Shown here: positions 57,712 to 64,000 of the stretch, piece by piece
How positions within the stretch are numbered: position 1 is the first letter of the stretch
How the letters are laid out: every line of letters starts with the position of its first letter
NCBI GenBank assembly: GCA_013076295.1
Contig: RQOL01000478.1
Coordinates: 158,533-222,532 of the forward strand
Length of the DNA: 64,000 nucleotides
DNA from: Sanderia malayensis
Taxonomy: Eukaryota > Cnidaria > Scyphozoa > Semaeostomeae > Pelagiidae
Direction: 5' to 3'
The notes under the pieces: generated by a model
Databases searched by the model: none
What the model saw: only the letters and a program-made list of their open reading frames with translations
What the model was told of the DNA's origin: nothing
Made by a program: the position numbers and the translations under genes

Positions 57712-58976
57712 TGATCAGCATTTATTAAGTGAAAAATTATCAAAGTTATATAATACTCCTAGTTTTCCTGGATCATATTCTGGTTTAAATAAATTTTATT
57801 CGTATGCGAAAAAAGAAATTCCAACATTAACACAAGCACAAGTGACAGAATGGTCGAAATCTAATATCATACACGGAGATTATAAACCAATAAGAAAACA
57901 ATTTGTTCATCCACCAATAAAAGCTGGTCGACAAGATTATTGTTGGGAAATTGATTTAATGGATGTTCAAAGTGACGATATATTTCATCCAGATTTTAAT
58001 AATGGAACATGTTATTTATTTTGTTGTGTTGATCAATTTGATAGACATGCTTGGGCTAGAGCTATGACAAATAAATCAGGACCATCTAGTGTGCTCGCAA
58101 TGAAAAGTATATTTGATGCAACTGCTAGACGTCCTAAATTTATAAGAGCTGATCGTGGTTCAGAATTTATTAATTCCCCATTTAAAGCGTTAATAAAACA
58201 GAAGGATATAAAATTAATATATTCAAATGATGATCCAAAATGTGCTATAGTAGAAAGATATAACAGGACACTAAAATTAAAATTAGTAAAGTATATGCAA
58301 GCAAATAATACAAAGAATTATTTAAAGGTATTAAAGGAGATTGTAGAAAGTTTAAATAATTCATATCATCGAATTATTGGTATGGCGCCTAATGAGGTGA
58401 ATGTGAATAATTATCCAGAAGTTAAAAGCAATCTCCAAAAATACTGGAGTGCTCAAGAAGCAAAAATACCAAAATCGCGTAAACCGTTTAAACGTTTGAT
58501 TATAAATGAGGAAAATAATAATGATGAAAGTAAAGTGAAAAGTAGAAAAATATCTTCGAAGTATAAAGAAGGACAGTACGTACGAATAGCACAAAGAAAA
58601 AAGATATTTAAAAGAGGTTTTCATAAACAATGGACAGATGAAATATTTGTTAGGATTTAGGAGGAGAATTAGTAGATGGAAAGTTCTTTACAGATCAATT
58701 ACAGGAAATAACATTTCCTGATATTGTTAAACTGGATGAAATAGTTAAAAAAGAAAATGCATGGAGTTTAGTGACAACTTCACTTTACTGGAAAGCGCTT
58801 TGGGTATTAACAAAGAATATACAACATTCAACAATAAAGGATTCACAAATGTTAAAAAATAGTGATTTTATAACAAAACAAGTATTTTTTGATAGTTTAA
58901 AAGAGGAAAACCGTATAAATGAAGAAGAAAGATACAAAAATGCAAATGGACGAGACAGAGATAAAATTGAGTCATA
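57701..58976 (+). pseudogene. Polinton-type integrase, frameshifted near its C-terminus
   Basis: ATG 57701, open for 319 codons. The retroviral-type core has catalytic Asp in WEIDLMDVQ, Asp in IRADRGSEF and Glu in IVERYNRTLK; all three are present. The C-terminal module starts with YKEGQYVRIAQRKKIFKRGF, then the frame stops at 58658-58660. The expected continuation (DLGGELVDGKFFTDQLQ) is found in another frame from 58654, consistent with a short deletion. That second frame runs to the stop at 58976, with an unidentified Lys/Asn-rich end. The core might still fold, but the tail is detached. Family role: inserting the element into chromosomes. Confidence 0.8.
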
Positions 58977-60142
58977 ATGTTAGCAACAAAACCGCAAAAA
59001 ATAGTTGCAGTTTCATCAGCGAAAGCATCAAGAAATGATGAAAATACTGGTTTTCATGTGACGTTAAAGGATAAAGTATCATTTGATAGTTCTAAAGAAT
59101 GGAAAATGAGCGCTATAAAATGCATATTACCACCATATGAAACAACAGACTATCCTAGATATATTTGGTTGCAAAGAATAAGTTCACCATTTCAATCACA
59201 AAGTACAGTGTTTAAGAATAAATTTGATGTTAATAATGTGACGGATGCGCATAAATATAATCTTGTGTTTAATACCAGTGGTAATAATTGGATAGGAAAT
59301 CAATTACCTAGAATTCATATAGAATTCAAGCTTTAACATGGAATAATGAGGCAACAAATTGGAGTTTTGATGCAATAAATGCGTTTTTAAATAGACCCTT
59401 ATATTTAAAATGCAATTTTGTAAGTTGGGAAGGAGGAGAGGGGATTTGGCCGCAAGAGTCCATCATATATATTCAACTTATTCCTGGTACAGTGAAGTTT
59501 GATTTTGGATTTAAAGGAATGCAAATTAAAGAAAATATGGGTTTTAGTAAAGATCAACAATTTATGACATGTAGATTTAGTAGGATGTTGGTGGAGATGT
59601 TAGGAATTGATAATTGGAAAACGGATTATTTTCCAGCTATTGTAGATGAATATCATACGAAAGTGGCATCTATTTATGGTATTAAACTTCATGAATTTGT
59701 AACATACATACGTTGGAATGCTCCAGACACACATTATGCATATTATGTATTAGGACGTAATTATATAAAAGGTAGTGATATAAGCTTTGCATCCTATTAC
59801 ATGGATATAATGTTTTGGACAAATTTAGACTATAGTGAAAAAAGTACAGATTTGTACAATGAAGGTTATCCAGCTCCTGCATATAAAGGACTTGAACGTG
59901 GTATTCCCTTTGCTACAAGGTATCATTTAGCGCAAAAACATGCGGAGCCGTTTTCATTAAATTGTGATTTAATTAATTATAATTTTGCATCAGGTGTATT
60001 ATCACAATCGTTAGCGAATATTTCTATTGAATATAAAGATAACGATAAATCTCCATTTATAAACCAATTAATTGAATTTAAACAATTGGCATTTTCAAAT
60101 ATTATATCAACTCAATTTCAAACATTTTGGTTATCAATCTAA
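58977..60142 (+). pseudogene. Virion structural protein-like (minor capsid candidate), broken
   Basis: Starts at ATG 58977, directly after the preceding stop. Near the N-terminus, GFHVTLKDKVSFD and SSKEWKMSAIKCILPP resemble the conserved start of a virion-associated Polinton protein (FYVTLPS...GEWEVGL-type). A frameshift near 59330 divides it; the second part continues in another frame to 60142. Aromatic-rich beta-type segments (FVTYIRWNAPDTHYAYYVLG, FASYYMDIMFWTNLDY) fit a capsid-like fold. The last codons come from the Helitron at 60138, so the natural C-terminus is missing. The structural role is inferred from position and the N-terminal pattern only. Confidence 0.45.
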
Positions 60143-60959
60143 TATTACTATTCTGCGATGTCACGTGATGACGCACTTTCCCTGCCAAAAACAATAGATT
60201 CGACCCGAAACAATAGGTCGAACGCCCAAAAACAATGGGCCGAAACGGCGAACCGTGTAATCACAAAGGCTTTTTTGTATGTGGGTATATGGCAATGAAA
60301 TTCACACTGAATGCTTAGTTTCATAATTTAACCAGGGTAATGGATTTTGTTTTTCGATTTTCTCCTGAAATTTTGAATTATTCCACTAATTATTCTGCTA
60401 ATTGTGCTATCACGAAAAAACTACGGTTTACGCTGGCGAAACTTCCAAATTGGCGTAGCGAACTCCATTTTCGAACAGAGTGTTCGCTCTTCACGTGACC
60501 CGTTTCGCCTTTTCCTGCAATTTCATTGGCTCCTTTGGCGTGACCCACGTGGGTTGTGGATCAATTTTCGTTTCTCGCCCTCGGTTGCGGGCGACGCATG
60601 CGAATTTTCGGTCGTTTTTCGTTATTCGCCCTCGGTTGCAGCAGGTACTTTTGGAGAAGACGCATGTTTTTGTTTTGCACACAAAGGGCGCCTTTCAAAG
60701 AGTTTTACGAGCTCAATTTTCTTTGTAAAGAGCTGCTAATTGTTTCAAAGAGCCTAGAGAGTTGCAGGAAACAATTGGGAACACAGGTGATAGCTTTGTT
60801 TAGTATTTTGAGTTGAAATAGTTGTAGTTTTTGTTGTAGGCGTTGCTTCGGCATGCTTGCAACGCTTAGGCCCAATGAAAACAAAGTCAAAGTTATGAAT
60901 TTTTCAGGCCCTATTTGCACGATTTTCCCCATTTAAACTTTCCACAAGTGTTTGTATGT

Positions 60960-61480
60960 TTGTATGGTAGGTATAGTAGGTATAGTAGGTTTTTATAGTA
61001 GGTATAGTATGTATAGTATGTTTTTATAGTATGTATAGTAGGTATAGTATGCATAGTATGTTTTTATAGTAGGTATAGTATGTTTTTATAGTAGGTATAG
61101 TAGGTATAGTATTTTTTTATAGTAGGTATAGTATGTATAGTATCTTTTATAGTAGGTATAGTATGTTTTTATAGTATGTATAGTAGGTATAGTATGTATA
61201 GTATGTTTTTATAGTAGGTATAGTAGGTATAGTATGTAAGTATAGTAGGTATAGTATGCTGGTATAGTATGTAGGTATAGTATATAGGTATGGTATGTAG
61301 TATAGTATGATTTTATAGTAGGTATAGTATGTTGGTATAGTATGTATGTATGTATGTATGTATGTATGTATGTATGTAGGTATGTATGTATGTATGTATG
61401 TATGTATGTATGTATGTATGTATGTATGTATGTATGTATGTATGTATGTATGTATGTATGTATGTATGTATGTATGTATG
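60960..61480. repeat. TATAGTAGG array and TATG microsatellite
   Basis: The array (60960-61340) has many TATAGTAGGTATAGTATG words. It passes into about 35 TATG copies (61340-61480). Same order as in Helitron B. Confidence 0.88.
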
Positions 61481-61850
61481 GGCATGAGCGTCAGCGAATG
61501 CAGCGCACGAAGTGCGCCCCATCAGTCAATGTTTCTTAATAATAGATAGACAGGCGAGCGCAGCGAGCTAACTTATTGTACCTGGGGTTGAAAGAGGCAT
61601 GAGCGAAGTGAATGCAGCGCACGAAGTGCGCCCTATCAGTCAATGTTTCTTGATAATAGATAGACAGGCGAGCGTAGCAAGCTAACCCATTAATAAGCAC
61701 GAAGTGCGCCCTGTCAGTCAATGTTTGTTGATAATAGATAGACAGGCGAGCGCAGTGAGCTAACCCATTGTACGTGGGGTTGAAAGAGGCATAAGCGAAG
61801 CGAATGCAGCGCACGAAGTGCGCCCTATCAGACAATGTTTCTTGATAATA
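61481..61850. repeat. Helitron minisatellite, reverse orientation
   Basis: About three units and a partial one, related to 5150-5605 in reverse complement. Each holds GCGCACGAAGTGCGC, followed by CAGTCAATGTTTCTTGATAA. Confidence 0.8.
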
Positions 61851-61864
61851 TATATATATATATT

Positions 61865-62429
61865 AGATGTAGTGTGATACAAGATAGTATTGCATGATTG
61901 TATATATATACAGTATAGAATTGCATGGTCATGTATAGTATTTTTGAGTATGATGTAGCATTGTATTTATAATTTTATTTTTCATGTTGCATTGAATAGT
62001 ATGTTCAAGCAGTTTTTTAAGTCTTTGTAGGCAATCATATGTTCTCCAATTTGTTAATATATTTCTATACTTTGTAGTATAGAAATATTGTTAATATATT
62101 TTTATACTTTATACTTTGTAGTACCCTTCATTGATAAATACACAGAGAATGAAGAAGATGCATGATTGATGATAGAATATTAAGAACACACAACAAAGGT
62201 TGAAAGGAGATGACTTCAACTTATAAATTTTATAGTTGCAACAAAAACTGTATAGGTATCTTACAACATAAATGTACTATTTACCTGAATATAATTTACC
62301 AGTGAAGCGTGCAACATTACATATGCTTCTCTTGAAAAGTCTTCATTTTCTGTAGTCATTTCTCATAACTAAATTTCACACTATCAGGCCACTACCAGGG
62401 TATTTCCACCACACATTCTAACAATATTT
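61865..62429. other. Unassigned A/T-rich sequence, no gene seen
   Basis: Contains a short local duplication around TATTTCTATACTTTGTAGTA (about 62060-62125). No coding frame or RNA gene recognised. Probably host intergenic DNA upstream of the gene at the right edge. Confidence 0.35.
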
Positions 62430-62612
62430 ACGCATTCTGTGACATTTCCAGGAGGTCTCGATTTCAGTTATCTATATTTTATTATACGAGGCCATCTTCA
62501 ATCTGTTGCCATGGTGTTCATATTCAAAATTATCTTCACAACGCAACGCGCCAAAAGTATTTTCCGTTCGTGTTCATCACTGTCAAAAGTAGAGCCACAA
62601 GTCAAGAGGTAA
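62430..62612 (+). promoter_or_regulatory. Promoter and first exon candidate of the right-edge gene
   Basis: CCAGGAGGTCTCGATTTCA is followed by GAGGCCATCTTCAATCTGTTGC. The GCCATCTT word is a YY1-type core promoter element, often near transcription starts in animals. Downstream, AGTCAAGAG|GTAAAT gives a splice donor at about 62610. The order and words match the promoter-like segment inside the Helitrons (21790-21990). No expression evidence is available. Confidence 0.4.
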
Positions 62613-62745
62613 ATTGTTTTTAACTCATTACTAATAATTTATACTTTTACATATTAATAAAGACATTTACAAATAATACCCAAATTTTTTATTACATGCA
62701 CAACTATTTCCATGTATTTAATCACTGATGATATTCCTTTTCCAG

Positions 62746-63850
62746 TCTTCGTTTAATTTCTCAATTGTTTTCGGTGAACCTTCCTAATACTGAAGAAAAA
62801 CAAATTTCGGTATGTACTTTCAGTTCAATGTTACTTGGATAATGGATAATGAGTTTCTCCATTACTATTGTCTTCACTAAGCATATGTATAACTTACTAC
62901 TTACCATATAAATCACAGTCATCTTATTATTTTTCCAGTATTTGCAGTTTGGCAGTTGGCATGCCCGATTTTTATTTCGTTTAGCACATTTTCGGTATGT
63001 ACTTTCAGTTCAATGTTACTTGGATAATGAGTTTCTCCATTACTATTGTCTTCACTAAGCATATGTATAACTTACTACTTACCATATAAATCACAATCAT
63101 CTTATTATTTTTCCAGTATTTGCAGTTTGGCAGTTGCCCTGCTCGATTTTTATTTCGTTTAGCACATTTTCGGTATGTACTTTCACTTCAGTGTTACTTG
63201 GATAATGAGTTTCTCCATTACTATTGTCTTCATTAAGCATATGTATAACTTACTACTTACCATATAAATCACAATCATCTTATTATTTCTCCAGTATTTG
63301 CAGTTTGGCAGTTGCCCTGCTTGATTTTTATTTCGTTTATCACATTTTCGGTGTGTACTTTCACTTCAATGTTACTTGGATAATGAGTTTCTCCATTACT
63401 ATTGTATTCACTAAGCATATGTATAACTTACTACTTACCATATAAATCACAATCATCTTATTATTTTTCCAGTATTTGCAGTTTGGCAGTTGCCCTGCTC
63501 GATTTTTATTTCGTTTAGCACATTTTCGGTATGTACTTTCAGTTCAATGTTACTTGGATAATGAGATTCTCCATTACTATTGTCTTCACTAAGCATATGT
63601 ATAACTTACTACTTAGCATTTAAATCACAATTCTCTTCTTCTTTTTCAGTATTTGCAGTTTAGCTGTTGACATCTCATTTTTTTTCAGATTTTTGGGTAT
63701 GTACTTTTCTTTCAATATTATTTAGATAATGAAATTTTCCATTACTATTATGTTTACCAACCATATGTATAACTTACTACTTGCTAATTAAATCACTATT
63801 ATGTTATTGCTTTTTCACTATTTGCAGTTTAGCAGTTGTCCTTTGATTTT
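62746..63850 (+). repeat. 178-bp tandem array of exon-like units
   Basis: Exon-like cores at 62939-62994, 63117-63172, 63295-63350 and 63473-63528 are each 56 bp and exactly 178 bp apart. A shorter fifth (63650-63696) follows 177 bp on. Each is preceded by a pyrimidine tract ending in CAG and followed by GTATGTAC or GTGTGTAC. A further copy near 63825 has lost the AG (TTTTTCACTA). An unlike core with the same donor lies at 62746-62809. The units between exons are also repeated. They look like duplicated leader exons of the gene starting at 63948. Confidence 0.7.
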
Positions 63851-63947
63851 GTATCAGTACAACTTCATGCAAACATGTTCTGTTTTTCACATACCAATTA
63901 TCCTTATTAAAGAAAAACAACTATAATTTGTTTGCTTTAAGGTTATT

Positions 63948-64000
63948 ATGGCTTCAAGGTTTGCAAGTGCAACCAAAAAGCCTGAGCCACAAAAAAAAAT
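63948..64000 (+). CDS. Start of an unidentified gene running off the window
   Basis: ATG 63948 follows an acceptor-like TTGCTTTAAG|GTTATT (exon start about 63942). The first residues are MASRFASATKKPEPQKK, 17 codons to the window edge; Lys/Pro/Ala-rich, so likely a disordered N-terminus. There is too little to identify. The upstream promoter-like and exon-like sequences support a real gene start. Confidence 0.45.
   Translation, partial: MASRFASATKKPEPQKK

Larger units (their letters stand above)
50005..60137 (+). mobile_element. Polinton/adintovirus-like element, partial
   Basis: About 10 kb, of which 1,076 bp (52000-53075) and 634 bp (53623-54256) are later insertions. It starts at AGTATAGGG inside the gypsy RT and is cut at 60137 by a Helitron. 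The integrase with its Polinton-type C-terminus (GELVDGKFFTDQL, in a shifted frame) and the following FHVTL...EWKMSAIKC virion-type protein support the assignment. No protein-primed DNA polymerase, packaging ATPase, protease or major capsid gene is in the window, so this is only one end. The accessory genes between the terminus and the integrase are unusual: Death-domain-like and Bcl-2-like proteins. Codon use is A/T-rich and intergenic gaps are short. Confidence 0.75.
60138..61864 (+). mobile_element. Non-autonomous Helitron with satellite interior
   Basis: Its 5' end begins TCTAATATTACTATTCTGCG (a variant terminus) and supplies the stop codon of the capsid-like frame. Then come the family's 5' segment (to about 60955), the TATAGTAGG array (60960-61340), a TATG microsatellite (61340-61480) and the 3' block with 115-bp minisatellite units (61480-61850). 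I found no CTAG end. The right limit (TATATATATATATTAGA, 61848-61864) instead looks like a 5' terminus on the other strand, so two fragments may be fused here. No coding capacity. Confidence 0.65.

Noticed and set aside
1..64000. tRNA or rRNA genes
   Set aside because: I saw no cloverleaf with A and B box consensus and no rRNA sequence, though I could not run a covariance search.

Overview
This is a repeat-rich, AT-rich block of invertebrate animal nuclear DNA, with no ordinary single-copy gene complete inside it. The animal assignment rests on a BEL/Pao retrotransposon (known only from animals), a Ty3/gypsy element, GT-AG introns, three large Helitrons and a Polinton/adintovirus-like element. 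I cannot name the species. Nearly everything is a mobile element nested in another, and several insertion points can be proved because an uninterrupted copy of the same sequence lies elsewhere in the window.

Left part (1-15449): a minus-strand Helitron (copy A), cut by the window edge on its 3' side. It is interrupted by a 1.3-kb non-autonomous Helitron (5042-6354) and by a BEL/Pao element (8662-15139) with LTRs and a 5-bp target duplication. 15450-19757: a broken DDE integrase-core gene (minus), degenerate repeats, a MITE fragment and a Helitron 3'-end fragment with a 115-bp minisatellite.

Middle (19758-46291): two plus-strand Helitrons, B and C, each about 13 kb, joined head to tail with no base between them. 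Each carries a multi-exon RepHel gene (HUH nuclease plus Pif1-type helicase) with stops and frameshifts. A 100-N assembly gap lies near the start of C.

Right part: a RecQ-like helicase exon (46913-47402) is cut by a decayed Ty3/gypsy element (47403-50004). The gypsy reverse transcriptase is cut, at its catalytic motif, by a Polinton/adintovirus-like fragment (50005-60137). That fragment carries an apoptosis-related cassette: two intact and one broken Death-domain-like proteins and an intact Bcl-2-like protein. These are followed by three unidentified ORFs, a retroviral-type integrase and a broken virion-protein-like gene. A Tc1/mariner-type MITE and a 634-bp Helitron have inserted into the third Death-domain gene, and another Helitron truncates the virion gene. 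This cassette is the most interesting system in the window.

Far right (62430-64000): a probable host gene start. It has a promoter-like segment, a tandem array of 178-bp units that each look like a 56-bp exon flanked by splice sites, and an ATG at 63948 whose reading frame leaves the window. Its promoter-like segment resembles one inside the Helitrons.
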